Origin: DATBGS01 sp036557885
GTDB taxonomy: Bacteria > Chloroflexota > Ktedonobacteria > Ktedonobacterales > DATBGS01
Assembly: GCA_036557885.1 (NCBI GenBank)
Contig: DATBGS010000003.1
Span: 76,731 to 140,730, forward strand
Reading direction: 5' to 3'
Length of the DNA: 64,000 nucleotides
Position 1 is the stretch's first letter. The number at the start of each line of letters is the position of its first letter. The notes below the pieces were generated by a model that worked only from the letters and a program-made list of their open reading frames with translations, was not told the DNA's origin and made no database searches. Positions 1 to 8,569 of the stretch are shown piece after piece. The position numbers and the translations under genes are program-made.

Positions 1-93
1 GGTGAGCGGCGGCTGGTTCGTCGCCAGAACAGCGAAATAGGCCATCAGTGCTTCTTTCTCGATCATGTTCTCGTTTGTGGCAGTGTATCCCAT
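1..93 (-). CDS. partial protein of unknown function, cut by the window edge
   Basis: An open frame runs from an ATG at 93 to the left edge of the window without a stop and encodes about 31 residues beginning MGYTATNENMIEKEALMAYF. A second possible start is the ATG at 66 (MIEKEAL). It diverges from hemC. The fragment is too short to assign a family, and no strong Shine-Dalgarno is present, so it may be only chance openness. Confidence 0.3.
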   Translation of the reverse strand, partial: MGYTATNENMIEKEALMAYFAVLATNQPPLT

Positions 94-176
94 GCGCGTA
101 GATCAAGACAAGCGGCGCTGCTGCCAGGCTGCGGTGGCCGGACTTTTGCTATGCTATCTACGATGCTTTTGCTAGA

Positions 177-203
177 GTGTCTACACTGTCCACAGTGTCT
201 ACA
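177..203. promoter_or_regulatory. repeat cluster upstream of hemC, possible operator
   Basis: The nine bases GTGTCTACA occur twice in direct orientation (177-185 and 195-203). Between and across them lies the palindrome CACTGT-CC-ACAGTG (184-197). The cluster ends 20 bases before the hemC ATG, in the expected leader. A repressor or activator site is an inference; no known consensus is matched. Confidence 0.35.
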
Positions 204-222
204 GGTATCAAAGAAGATTTTT

Positions 223-1353
223 ATGAAATACACACAAGAACCCGCTGATCTCTCCGAGAAAGAGATCTCTGCTCAGGAAATTGTCGTGGGCACGCGCGGG
301 AGTGCCCTTGCTATGTGGCAGACGGAAGCGGTGATTGCCATGCTGCAAAGGCAGCATCCCGCTGCCCGTTTTGTGGTGCAGACGATCAAGACGCAGGGCG
401 ACAAAACGCAGGCGCTGGCTATCCCCATGTCGCAGCTTGGCGATAAGGCGATGTTTGTCGCTGAGTTGGAGCAGGCGCTGCTGGCAAAGCGCTTGCATAT
501 AGCCGTTGAGCCGCTGCATGATCGGCTGCTGGTGGAGCAGGAACGGTTGGCGCAGCGAGAACAGAGCAGCCAGACCAGACAGGCGATAGATGCGGCGGTG
601 CATAGCCTGAAAGACCTGCCAGGGGAATTGCCCGCTGGCTTAACTATTGCCGCCATTACCGAGCGGGCCGATGCGCGCGACGTGCTGGTTTCACGCCAGG
701 GATGGACGCTTGAGCGGCTTCCCAAAGGGGCGCGCGTGGCGACGAGCAGCCTGCGCCGCCGGGCGCAGTTGCTGCATCTCCGGCCCGATCTGGAGATTGT
801 GGAGATTCGCGGCAATATTGATACCCGTTTGCGCAAGGCGCTGGCGCCCGATGGCCCGGAGGCGGTTGTGCTGGCGGCTGCCGGGCTAGAGCGGCTGGGG
901 CTGACCGAGCATATTACCGAGTACCTCTCGCTGGAGGTGATGCTGCCCGCCGCTGGGCAGGGGGCGCTGGCGGTGGAAGTGCGCGCCGATGATGCCGCGC
1001 TGGTGAAGCTGGTGGCGGCAGCGGAGCACACGCCCACGCGCCGGGCGGTACAGGCGGAGCGAGCGCTGCTGACGGAGCTTGGCGGCGGGTGCCAGGTGCC
1101 CATTGGCGTTTATGCGTCGGTGGAGGCAGCCGCCAGCCCAACGGCGTTCAGGCGCGACGAACTCTTTTTGCAGGCGGTGGTTGCCAGCCCAGATGGGAAA
1201 CGACTGCTGCGCCGCGCCGGGCATGGGACGTTGGATGCGCCAGAAGTGGTGGGGCAGGCAGTGGCGCGGGAACTGCTGGCGGCTGGCGCTGATGAGATTT
1301 TGGCGCAAGGCCGCGCTGCTCAGCCTGGCAGCGGCACAGCGCATCAGGAGTAA
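223..1353 (+). CDS. hemC: hydroxymethylbilane synthase (porphobilinogen deaminase)
   Basis: This cytoplasmic enzyme joins four porphobilinogen molecules into hydroxymethylbilane in tetrapyrrole synthesis. The family motifs are present: VGTRGSALAMWQ near the N-terminus, the catalytic aspartate in HSLKDLP, the arginine-rich ATSSLRRRAQL, and the dipyrromethane cofactor cysteine in LGGGCQVPIG (about residue 290 counting from the chosen start). I chose the ATG at 223, preceded by AAGAAG, rather than the upstream ATG at 151, because the extra 24 residues are not family-like. The odd point is an extra stretch of about 33 residues (nt 487-585, charged and Gln-rich) just before the catalytic HSLKD segment, which most homologues lack. 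hemD follows after four bases, so the two are co-transcribed. Confidence 0.95.
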   Translation: MKYTQEPADLSEKEISAQEIVVGTRGSALAMWQTEAVIAMLQRQHPAARFVVQTIKTQGDKTQALAIPMSQLGDKAMFVAELEQALLAKRLHIAVEPLHDRLLVEQERLAQREQSSQTRQAIDAAVHSLKDLPGELPAGLTIAAITERADARDVLVSRQGWTLERLPKGARVATSSLRRRAQLLHLRPDLEIVEIRGNIDTRLRKALAPDGPEAVVLAAAGLERLGLTEHITEYLSLEVMLPAAGQGALAVEVRADDAALVKLVAAAEHTPTRRAVQAERALLTELGGGCQVPIGVYASVEAAASPTAFRRDELFLQAVVASPDGKRLLRRAGHGTLDAPEVVGQAVARELLAAGADEILAQGRAAQPGSGTAHQE

Positions 1354-1357
1354 CCCG

Positions 1358-2272
1358 ATGGTCAGCCAGGAACACCCCCCAACCGCGTCTCCTCCCCTTG
1401 CGGGCAAGCGCGTGCTGATTACACGCCCACCGGCCCAGGCGCCTGATCTGGCGGCGCTGCTGGAAGCCGAAGGGGCCAGGGTCATCACGCTTTCTTCCAT
1501 CAGCATCGAGCCACTTGAGGATGCCAGTGCGCTTGATGCGGCGCTCCAGGCTCTTGCGCGTTATCACTGGGCCATTTTTACCAGCGTGAACGGTGTGCAC
1601 GCTGTTGGCGAGCGCCTTGCGCATCTGGGGCTAAGTTGGGGCGTGTTCAAGGGCATACGTGTAGCCGCCATAGGTCCGGCCACTGCGGAGGTGCTGCGCG
1701 TGGCTGGCGTTGTCCCTGATCTGGTGCCAGGCGAGTATGTTGCGGAGGCCATCGCGCAGGGAATTGGCGAGGTGCAGGGACAGCGCGTCTTGCTGGCGCG
1801 TGCCGATATTGCCCGCGAAGCGCTGGCAACGGAACTGCGCCGCAAGGGGGCTGAGGTAGACGAGATTGCCGCCTATCGCACGGTGGTACGCCCGCCGGAC
1901 CCGGAGGCGCTGGCGCGCGCTCTGGCCGAGCGTCCCGATGTGATTACCTTTACCAGTTCTTCCACTGTGCGTGGCTTTGTGGCATCATTAGTTTCAATAT
2001 CCTCAGAGCGGATCGTTGGGAAGCGTTTATCCCATCCCTCCAGCCCTGGGAGAGTGTACCAGAGAAGGTCGAAAAAGTCAACAGATTTTGCGTCAGAGCA
2101 AGCGAACCCAGCCGAGGCGCTGCGCGGTGTGGTGGTAGCGTGTATTGGCCCGATTACCGCGCAGACAGCACGCGAGGCGGGACTTGCGCCGCAGATTGTT
2201 GCCGAAACCTACACCATGCCTGGACTGGTGCAAGCAATCACTGCGTTTTTTGCTGGCGCCACCCATGCTTGA
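1358..2272 (+). CDS. hemD: uroporphyrinogen-III synthase
   Basis: HemD closes and isomerises hydroxymethylbilane to uroporphyrinogen III, the next step after HemC. The N-terminal GKRVLITRPPAQAPDLAALL and the later ITFTSSSTVRGF and ACIGPITAQTAREAG segments match the two-lobed HemD fold. The start at 1358 follows CAGGAG and lies four bases after the hemC stop. The protein is 304 residues, longer than the usual 250-270. The excess lies between FTSSSTVRGFVA and PAEALRGVVVACIGP (nt about 1990-2108): a basic, Ser/Arg/Lys-rich insert of roughly 35-40 residues that is AT-richer than its surroundings. The frame stays open through it, so the gene may still be functional. Confidence 0.92.
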   Translation: MVSQEHPPTASPPLAGKRVLITRPPAQAPDLAALLEAEGARVITLSSISIEPLEDASALDAALQALARYHWAIFTSVNGVHAVGERLAHLGLSWGVFKGIRVAAIGPATAEVLRVAGVVPDLVPGEYVAEAIAQGIGEVQGQRVLLARADIAREALATELRRKGAEVDEIAAYRTVVRPPDPEALARALAERPDVITFTSSSTVRGFVASLVSISSERIVGKRLSHPSSPGRVYQRRSKKSTDFASEQANPAEALRGVVVACIGPITAQTAREAGLAPQIVAETYTMPGLVQAITAFFAGATHA

Positions 2273-2283
2273 GGAGCATAACA

Positions 2284-3048
2284 ATGGGCACCGATGGCGT
2301 GCTGGCTTTGTTGACGGCTATCTTCAGTTTTGTTGCTGCTGTCTTCGTCCTCGATCAATATCTGCATCGCCCAAAACCGCATAAGCTGCTCTGGTTCCTG
2401 GGCTTGCTGGCCTATGGTATCGCGGCCACCGCTGAGGTGATTGGCTCGGCACAGGGGCATTGGAGCCTGACGATTTATCGCGTCTGGTATCTTTTTGGCG
2501 GCTTGATGGTGGCGGCGTATCTGGGCATGGGCACTGCGTATCTGATGATTCCCCGCAAGGTTGCCGATTATATCATGGCGGTGTTGGCGCTGGCTACCGT
2601 CTATGGGGCGCTGCGCATCTTTTTCGCGCCTATCTCCGCTGCGAACCTGCATCAGCTTGTGACCGCCAAACCGCAGGAAGTGGTGGATGTCTCCAACTTT
2701 ACGATCATGCCGCTGGCGATTGAAATCCTGGCGCCCATCCTCAATATTGGGGGCGCGGCGTTCCTCTTTGGTGGGGCGCTCTGGACGGCCTGGGTGTTCT
2801 GGCGCAAGCGCGTGATGGCCTATCGCGTTGTCTCGAATGTGCTGATTGCGATTGGTGCGCTGGCGCCCAGCATTCTGACGGGCCTGGTGCGGCTGGGCTT
2901 CACCAGCGGCTTTTTCCTGGGGCAGTTGATCGGCGTGGCGTTCATCCTGGCGGGCTTTTTGGTGAGCATCGAGGTGTTTGCCATCTTCCGCGTGCCCTTT
3001 ACCAATCTGGTGCTGCATCAACGCCAGGCTGCGCAGACCAAAGGGTAA
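2284..3048 (+). CDS. multi-pass membrane protein, unknown function
   Basis: A 254-residue protein with about seven hydrophobic helices and short loops, starting with MGTDGVLALLTAIFSFVAAV. It begins 11 bases after the hemD stop behind GAGGAG, so it belongs to the hemCD transcript. No catalytic motif was recognised. The haem-operon position could suggest a role in haem or cytochrome handling, but that is guesswork. The ATG at 2284 is preferred over upstream in-frame starts that would overlap hemD. Confidence 0.75.
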   Translation: MGTDGVLALLTAIFSFVAAVFVLDQYLHRPKPHKLLWFLGLLAYGIAATAEVIGSAQGHWSLTIYRVWYLFGGLMVAAYLGMGTAYLMIPRKVADYIMAVLALATVYGALRIFFAPISAANLHQLVTAKPQEVVDVSNFTIMPLAIEILAPILNIGGAAFLFGGALWTAWVFWRKRVMAYRVVSNVLIAIGALAPSILTGLVRLGFTSGFFLGQLIGVAFILAGFLVSIEVFAIFRVPFTNLVLHQRQAAQTKG

Positions 3049-3053
3049 GCCTG

Positions 3054-3614
3054 CTATTCCTCTCCTAAATAGCAAAACGCCTGTTCAAGCGTGCTCAGGA
3101 AATCGCTTGAGCTATCAAAATAAGCGAGATGATGCAGCGCGCATTCTCGCTTCAGATAGCGGCTGAATGCTGTCATCTCGCTGATGAGGTCTTGCACATA
3201 CTTATCAGGGTATCCCTGCACCCAATCGTTCGCCCCGCCCCTGAAGGTACGGATGGTCTGAAGCTTTTCAGCAGGCTCGGCCATCGTATAGCCAAGAAAA
3301 GCCACACGTACCTGATCGGGATAGCGCTGGCTGAGATCGGCTGCATGTTTGGGCAGCAGCGCATCCCCCTCCAACACATAAGAAAGATCGCTTTCGATGA
3401 GATTGATTGCCAGCGCTTGTATCAGCGGCCAGAGTTGTTCCCCATAGACGACAGGCGAAGCGTTGGGGTCAACGCCCAACTCCGGCAGCCCATTGGAAAT
3501 GCCCATCTTTAGCGCGTCCAGCGGCAGATAGGGAAGCTGGCGCTCTAACAAAAGCCTGTGCGCCAGAAGTGATTTGCCTGCGCGCGAGGCGCCCCCCAGG
3601 AGAGAGAGCTTCAT
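3054..3614 (-). CDS. P-loop nucleoside/adenylate-kinase-like protein
   Basis: A 186-residue protein beginning MKLSLLGGASRAGKSLLAHR. GGASRAGKS is a Walker A variant of small P-loop kinases, followed by the LPYLPLDALKMGI region typical of nucleotide or phosphotransferase kinases that bind a small acceptor. A middle hydrophobic strand (YVLEGDALLP) could carry the second acidic residue. The substrate cannot be read from sequence. It is convergent with the membrane gene at 2284-3048 (five bases apart) and is driven by a good promoter at 3681-3710. Confidence 0.75.
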   Translation of the reverse strand: MKLSLLGGASRAGKSLLAHRLLLERQLPYLPLDALKMGISNGLPELGVDPNASPVVYGEQLWPLIQALAINLIESDLSYVLEGDALLPKHAADLSQRYPDQVRVAFLGYTMAEPAEKLQTIRTFRGGANDWVQGYPDKYVQDLISEMTAFSRYLKRECALHHLAYFDSSSDFLSTLEQAFCYLGEE

Positions 3615-3680
3615 AGGCTGTTCCTCACACTCTTTGCTCTGATCATCGCTCCCTTCCTTCCAGCGTACATAAGCTATTTC

Positions 3681-3710
3681 AGCATAGTAGTTTTATTGCG
3701 CCTGTGTCAA
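3681..3710 (-). promoter_or_regulatory. sigma-70 promoter for the P-loop protein
   Basis: On the minus strand TTGACA (3710-3705), an 18-base spacer and TATGCT (3686-3681) form a near-consensus promoter. Transcription would start about 60 bases upstream of the ATG at 3614. Confidence 0.7.
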
Positions 3711-3875
3711 GCAACGAGAGGTACGCTTGAAGCGAGCTAGCTCGTTCGCCTGCTCTATCGGCACCTGTTTTGCTGGAATGTACGAGCGGCCAGACAACAC
3801 CTGTCTCGTCGTTGCAGCGAGCAAGCCGACAAGAGGTCATTGCTTCCCTGCGTGCTCTTTTGGAAGGGGACCATC

Positions 3876-5999
3876 ATGGTAGAGAAAGAACCTCAGTTGA
3901 AACCACTGTTCCAGTTGCCCCAGATGCCAGGGAGACACCCGACAGACCCAGAACCTCTGGGCGCAAAACACGCGGTACGCCTTCAGCCGCCTGGGGCTTC
4001 TGCCGAGATGGAGGATGAGGACGAGATAGATGAGGAGGAGTTGGCAAGAGAGCCAGCACAACATCCCCTGGGCAGCGCGGTTTCTGGCGAGCAAAAGCGC
4101 ATTTCGCGCGACACGGGCACAATGCGGGCGCGCGCGTCCACCATCCTGAAACGGGCGCTGCTCAACTTTGCTGAGCAGGACCGCCATCGCAGCCGGTTGG
4201 TGACGATCCTGCTGACCGTCCAGGCGGCAATTCTGGTGGCGTTATTGCCGGGTGAATGGTTTGGGCAATCTCCCTCTGGCAGTGTGTTGATGCTGCTCTT
4301 AGGGTTGGTCTTGTTTGGGTTGGTCTGGCTATGCAACCGGCTGGGCAGAGTCTGGGAGGCGTGCTATCTGCTGGTGATTGGCGGGGGAGCGTTTGTCGTT
4401 GCCTTGATGCTCTTTAGTGCCTCGCATCGGCTCTCGCTGGAAACGCTGCAACTCTCCCTCTTATTTCTCCCGGTGATTCTCTCCGGTGGGCTGCTCTTTA
4501 CCCCCGAAACGGCGTTGTATTTCTCGATTATCTCCGCCAGTTTTACCGGCTCCGTGTCGCTGATCTTCCCGTTCTCCTCCTCGCTGGCCCCGGTGTTTGC
4601 CGCTCAGGGGCACTATCTGACAGTGATCTTTTTGATCGTGGCGCAGCTTGGCGTGGGGCTGGTGGGCTGGCTCTTTGGCCGTCAGATGCAGGAAAGCGTG
4701 CATGTGGTAACGTATCTGGCGGGGTTGGAGATGAGCAATAAGCGCCTGCGCCAGCGACTAAGCCAGACGGCCCAGAAGAAGCGTAGCCTGGAGGAAGGCG
4801 TTGCCATCATCCAGCAGACCCACGCGCGCGTGGCTGCCGGGGATTATGGGGCGCGGGCACATGTGGAAGGCGAACTGCTGCCGCTGGCGGTGAGCCTGAA
4901 TCTGATGCTGGAGCGCGTGGACCACTTTCTTCAGAGCGCCAATGAGCGCGAGCGGATGGAGTCGGCTGCGGCTGGCCTGGCGGCTCTGGCCGGGCATGTG
5001 GGCCAGGGCGCGGCGGGACCGCTGCCCGCCCCAACGGGCACGGCAATAGATGGCGTCTCGATGGCGATTAAGCAGATGCAGGCGGATGTGAATCAACGCC
5101 TGGCGCGGGTGCAGCAGTCAACAGCCATGCTGCTCTCGACGGTGAGCCGCTGTCAGGAGATGCTGATGCCGATGGCTGATGCGCTGGTGGAGCATCTGCG
5201 CAAGGTGGATGCCCTGGTGCTGTCAACCGATAACATCATGTCCAGTTCCCAGCGCCAGATAGAGATGGCCTCCCGCGCTCAAGCGCTGTTGAGCGCAGCG
5301 GCTCCGCCAACAGTCAATCTCCATGCAGAGAGTGCGCCTGTGCTGGTGAAGCCGGGCACCTCTGCGCTGCGCGTGACCGAGGAACTGGAGCGGCGCCTTG
5401 CTGGAGTGAGAAATAGAGGCGAGCAGGCTGTCGAGAGCGACGGCGCTGCGTTCCCGACAGCCGACCAGGGGATGACTTCCAGCGATGGGGTCAGCCCGGC
5501 TGATGGGGACGCTGAAGAGGAAATCGTCCCTGATGATGCTGAGGCGGAGATGATGATTGCTGAGGGGTCGCCTGTCTTTGAGCCAGCATCAGTTATGGCG
5601 AAAAGAGCAGCCACTTCGGGCACAACGAGTGCGCTGCGTGTGGGGACGGTCAAGAAAATAACGTTGGCAGATGTGGACCGCGAGGTGGAGGAGGAGGCCG
5701 CGTTGCAAGAGCCGACCTGGAACATGGAGCATTTGCGCGTGCTGCTGGAGGTGCTGACGGCGGTAGCCAGCGAAGCGGCCCAGCAAGAACGCCACGCGCG
5801 CACCTTGAGTTATGTGTTTGGCAGGATGCTACAGGGCATGCCTGATACACGCCGGGATATGATGGCGGCCTGGATTCGCGCCGCGTTGGGAGCGATCTCG
5901 ACCTCTGCCACCCAGGTGATTCAGGCCAGCAAACCGTTGCAGACAGGCTCATTTACTGAAGCAACCATTTCCGAACTTCAGGGCCGCGAAAAGCACTGA
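3876..5999 (+). CDS. membrane protein with HAMP-like linker and long cytoplasmic helix bundle
   Basis: The 707-residue protein has an acidic, low-complexity N-terminus (about residues 1-85), then five or six transmembrane helices (about 100-270). A HAMP-like segment follows (THARVAAGDYGARAHVEGEL), then a long region of amphipathic helices with acidic linkers, and a final helical domain. The layout resembles signal-transducing membrane receptors, but no kinase, cyclase or methyl-accepting signature is visible. The start at 3876 follows GGAAGGGGA; an ATG 36 bases upstream is possible. Ligand and partner are unknown. Confidence 0.8.
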   Translation: MVEKEPQLKPLFQLPQMPGRHPTDPEPLGAKHAVRLQPPGASAEMEDEDEIDEEELAREPAQHPLGSAVSGEQKRISRDTGTMRARASTILKRALLNFAEQDRHRSRLVTILLTVQAAILVALLPGEWFGQSPSGSVLMLLLGLVLFGLVWLCNRLGRVWEACYLLVIGGGAFVVALMLFSASHRLSLETLQLSLLFLPVILSGGLLFTPETALYFSIISASFTGSVSLIFPFSSSLAPVFAAQGHYLTVIFLIVAQLGVGLVGWLFGRQMQESVHVVTYLAGLEMSNKRLRQRLSQTAQKKRSLEEGVAIIQQTHARVAAGDYGARAHVEGELLPLAVSLNLMLERVDHFLQSANERERMESAAAGLAALAGHVGQGAAGPLPAPTGTAIDGVSMAIKQMQADVNQRLARVQQSTAMLLSTVSRCQEMLMPMADALVEHLRKVDALVLSTDNIMSSSQRQIEMASRAQALLSAAAPPTVNLHAESAPVLVKPGTSALRVTEELERRLAGVRNRGEQAVESDGAAFPTADQGMTSSDGVSPADGDAEEEIVPDDAEAEMMIAEGSPVFEPASVMAKRAATSGTTSALRVGTVKKITLADVDREVEEEAALQEPTWNMEHLRVLLEVLTAVASEAAQQERHARTLSYVFGRMLQGMPDTRRDMMAAWIRAALGAISTSATQVIQASKPLQTGSFTEATISELQGREKH

Positions 6000-6013
6000 T
6001 CTGGCAAATGGAA

Positions 6014-6937
6014 TTAGCCGTGCAGGTGCGCTCGCGCGCCCTGGGCGGCCTCGGCCAGCCCTTCCAGCATGGCCTGGGCGTCAGCGCGGCGGTGCAGGCG
6101 CAAGCCGCAATCTGGCGCGAGCCAGAGGTGTTCTGCCCCCAGCCGCAGAGCGGCGCGCTCAATGCGCTCCTGAATCACCTGGCGCGGGTCTGGTGTGGAG
6201 GCGCGCGTGTTGACGCAGCCATAGACGAGCTTCATGCCCGCCCCCTCCAGTTCCTCGGCGTCAAAGAGGCTGAGTGTATCCAGTTCGCTGCCCTCCACGC
6301 TGAGCGCGGAAACCGGCAGCGCCAGCAGGTCATAGATGATGGGGCGCATATCTCCGCAGACGTGCAGGATGCTAAAGGGGATGATGGCGGCCACTTCGCG
6401 CAGGGCATGCTCAGCCTCTTCCAGGGAAAAGCCCTGCTCCGCCACTATCGGCAGCATCGGTTCGTCAATCTGCACAATCTCTGCGCCCGCTGCAACCAGG
6501 GCTGCTGCTTCCGAGGCCAGAATCTCGGCCAGGCTCAGGAGCAGATCGGGGTCGCCGTTCCAGTTGTAGGGCGAATCTGGCAGCAGGCGGGTGGAAAAAG
6601 CCAGCGTGACCGGCCCGGTCAGGACGCCTTTGACGGCGGCACGCTCCCGCGCCAGCAGCCGCGCCAGTAAGTAGTCGCCAGCTATTATTGGGTCTTTGGG
6701 CGCTTCGGGCGGCGCTCCTAACTCCCAGGTGCCGTCAGGGGCGCGTTGATAGCCGGGGATGCCTTCGGCAATCAGGCTGATCATATCGGCGCGGCCCTGC
6801 CCATCGCTAATCAGGTCAATGCCAGCAGCAATCTGGTCCTCTACGGCGCGCTGGATGGCGCGTTTAGGCGGCAGGTCGTCGGGCGGATAGCTGCCAACAG
6901 CGGTGGTGAGCAGCGGGATGGTGCTCCAGTGGGGCAT
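6014..6937 (-). CDS. cobalamin-independent methionine synthase-like protein (MetE C-terminal domain family)
   Basis: 307 residues of the UROD/MetE-like TIM barrel. The start (TTAVGSYPPDDL), the IDEPML motif (about 185-190) and the zinc ligands His and Cys in LHVCGDMRP with the distal Cys in LAPDCGLRL match the catalytic domain of MetE. The N-terminal half found in full-length MetE is absent, as in archaeal-type enzymes that take the methyl group from a corrinoid or other donor. It probably methylates homocysteine or a similar thiol. The ATG follows AAGGAG. It is convergent with the preceding HAMP protein. Confidence 0.85.
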   Translation of the reverse strand: MPHWSTIPLLTTAVGSYPPDDLPPKRAIQRAVEDQIAAGIDLISDGQGRADMISLIAEGIPGYQRAPDGTWELGAPPEAPKDPIIAGDYLLARLLARERAAVKGVLTGPVTLAFSTRLLPDSPYNWNGDPDLLLSLAEILASEAAALVAAGAEIVQIDEPMLPIVAEQGFSLEEAEHALREVAAIIPFSILHVCGDMRPIIYDLLALPVSALSVEGSELDTLSLFDAEELEGAGMKLVYGCVNTRASTPDPRQVIQERIERAALRLGAEHLWLAPDCGLRLHRRADAQAMLEGLAEAAQGARAHLHG

Positions 6938-7052
6938 GGTGGCTCCTTCAGCGATTCAGTTCACTCGCGCAATTTCTTTCTTCTACCACATTTGCGCAGA
7001 GGATGTTGCGCTCCTGGCAAGGGGAAGGAGAAAATCTGCGCTTGCCAGGCAT

Positions 7053-7082
7053 TTGACCCGCCGTCAGAATCTTCGATATACT
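7053..7082 (+). promoter_or_regulatory. sigma-70 promoter for the thioredoxin-like gene
   Basis: TTGACC (7053-7058), an 18-base spacer and TATACT (7077-7082) lie 55 bases before the ATG at 7137. An inverted pair CTGGCAA/TTGCCAG (about 7013-7048) lies just upstream and could be an operator. Confidence 0.65.
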
Positions 7083-7136
7083 TTTTGCAGATATGTTTTC
7101 TTTTACTTCTGGGAAGAACGCAAGGAATTTGCTCGT

Positions 7137-7715
7137 ATGTCTACGGAAATCCAAACACGCAAACACGGCTTGCTGCCCACGAGCGGGCGCGCCCTCTTTT
7201 TTAGCGGCTTAGCCATATTGATTCTTCTGGTTGGTGTTTTTGCCTGGCTGCTCTTTCAGCCCAGCAGCGATCCCACTCCGGTTGGCGGGGTGGGCGTTGG
7301 TCAGCCCGCGCCAAATTTTACCCTGAACGACGCAACAGGCAAGCAGGTTTCTCTGAGCAGCTTTCGCGGGCACCCGGTGATTATTAATTTCTGGGCGACC
7401 TATTGCGCGCCCTGCCGCAGCGAAACGCCGCTCTTGCAGCAGTTTTATCAGGGGCATCAGAGCGATGGACTGGTGATTGTGGGGGTGAACGAGGGCGAGC
7501 CGGTCAGCAACATGACCCAGTATATTCAGGAATATAACGTGACGTATGTGATTCTTTCTGACCGCACGCTCCAGTTTAACGATAACGCCAGCTACTACCC
7601 CAAGCTGCTGCCGCGCACCTACTTTATTGATGCGCAGGGGATTGTGCGCGCGAAATCCGATGGTGTGTTAAGCCCGCAAAGTTTGCAAGCGGATTACCAA
7701 AAGATCAGCGGTTAG
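7137..7715 (+). CDS. TlpA/ResA-like membrane-anchored thiol-disulfide oxidoreductase
   Basis: 192 residues. An N-terminal anchor helix (GRALFFSGLAILILLVGVFA) is followed by a thioredoxin fold of the AhpC/TSA-TlpA type: VGQPAPNFTLND, then FWATYCAPCRSE with the redox CxxC (YCAPC). It most likely reduces or maintains disulfides outside the membrane, for example in cytochrome c maturation, as ResA/CcmG do. The start at 7137 follows CAAGGA. The 3' end overlaps the convergent anti-sigma gene by 11 bases. Confidence 0.9.
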   Translation: MSTEIQTRKHGLLPTSGRALFFSGLAILILLVGVFAWLLFQPSSDPTPVGGVGVGQPAPNFTLNDATGKQVSLSSFRGHPVIINFWATYCAPCRSETPLLQQFYQGHQSDGLVIVGVNEGEPVSNMTQYIQEYNVTYVILSDRTLQFNDNASYYPKLLPRTYFIDAQGIVRAKSDGVLSPQSLQADYQKISG

Positions 7716-8523
7716 CGCCGGGCCACAGCCGCCGCAAGACGGCGGCAACCACAAAGCCTACGACGCCCACAACCAGCAAGAGCAGCCCAAGTTCAGGCGT
7801 GGAGAGAGAGAATCCACCACCTGAGCCTGGCTCGTTCCGGCTCTGAAGGGTAGTGCCTGGTGTGGCGTTGCCGTTCGTTCCGCTCCCTTTGGCGGTGGCA
7901 GTGGCTGCCGGGTTGGGGCCAACCTCGGTGGGTGTGGCGTGGTCCTGGGTGGTGGTGGTTTTTTGCGTACTTTCGGGGGGAGGTGTAGCGCTTCCCAGCG
8001 CGGTGCCCCCGGCATCGGTGGGTGAATTTTGAGAATAGGACGAAGGAGCGTTTGCTGTGGTTGCCTTGCCCCCGGAAGAGAGCGTAGATAATGCGCTGCC
8101 CAGCAAGAGAAATAGCCCCAGAACCGCCGCAACTGTGCTCAACCAGCGTACTACCTTCACCGAGCGGCGCAGCCGGTTGGCGCGCGCGTCGCTGAGAGGG
8201 ACGGGCGCGGGTCGCGCTGGGCGGGTGGGTGCAGGTGTGGCAGATGGCCTCCGCCCCACGCGGAGTGGCTCGGCCAGTTCGCCAGAAGCGTGTTGAGCGG
8301 CAGGCTCCAGGGGCAGCAGGAAACTGCGCGGCAGCGCGGGCTGTGGCAGGGCGCGCAGCAGGGCGCGTGCGCGCCGCAGGCTCTCTAGCTCGGCGCGGCA
8401 CGCGGCGCAGCTTTGCAGATGTGTTTCCAGTTCGGCGCGCTCGGCTCCGGCCAGTTCGTTATCCAGCAGCGCGGAAAGCTGCTCGCGTCGCTGTTCCCAG
8501 TTATGCTCAGGCTCGCTCAACAT
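7705..8523 (-). CDS. anti-sigma factor with zinc-finger (zf-HC2) domain
   Basis: The N-terminus carries the zf-HC2 anti-sigma domain: LSALLDNELAGAERAELETHLQ followed by CAACRAEL, giving the His-x3-Cys-x2-Cys site. A Pro-rich linker leads to a transmembrane helix (about 140-160), a long Ser/Thr/Gly-rich extracytoplasmic stretch, and a second hydrophobic helix (LLLLVVGVVGFVVAAVL) with a basic tail. It should hold the sigma factor encoded 46 bases upstream at the membrane. Regulated proteolysis or a redox zinc switch would be the usual release mechanism; the sequence does not decide which. Confidence 0.88.
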   Translation of the reverse strand: MLSEPEHNWEQRREQLSALLDNELAGAERAELETHLQSCAACRAELESLRRARALLRALPQPALPRSFLLPLEPAAQHASGELAEPLRVGRRPSATPAPTRPARPAPVPLSDARANRLRRSVKVVRWLSTVAAVLGLFLLLGSALSTLSSGGKATTANAPSSYSQNSPTDAGGTALGSATPPPESTQKTTTTQDHATPTEVGPNPAATATAKGSGTNGNATPGTTLQSRNEPGSGGGFSLSTPELGLLLLVVGVVGFVVAAVLRRLWPGANR

Positions 8524-8569
8524 CTTCTCTCCAGGGTTCCAGGGGCGAGGCCGCCCGGACAGATGGGAT

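Noticed and set aside
151..222. 24-codon N-terminal extension of HemC from an upstream ATG
   Set aside because: It has no Shine-Dalgarno that fits, no family similarity, and includes the repeat cluster; the ATG at 223 is better.
3770..4018. 82-codon plus-strand ORF before the HAMP protein
   Set aside because: It overlaps the beginning of the larger gene in another frame and has no domain.
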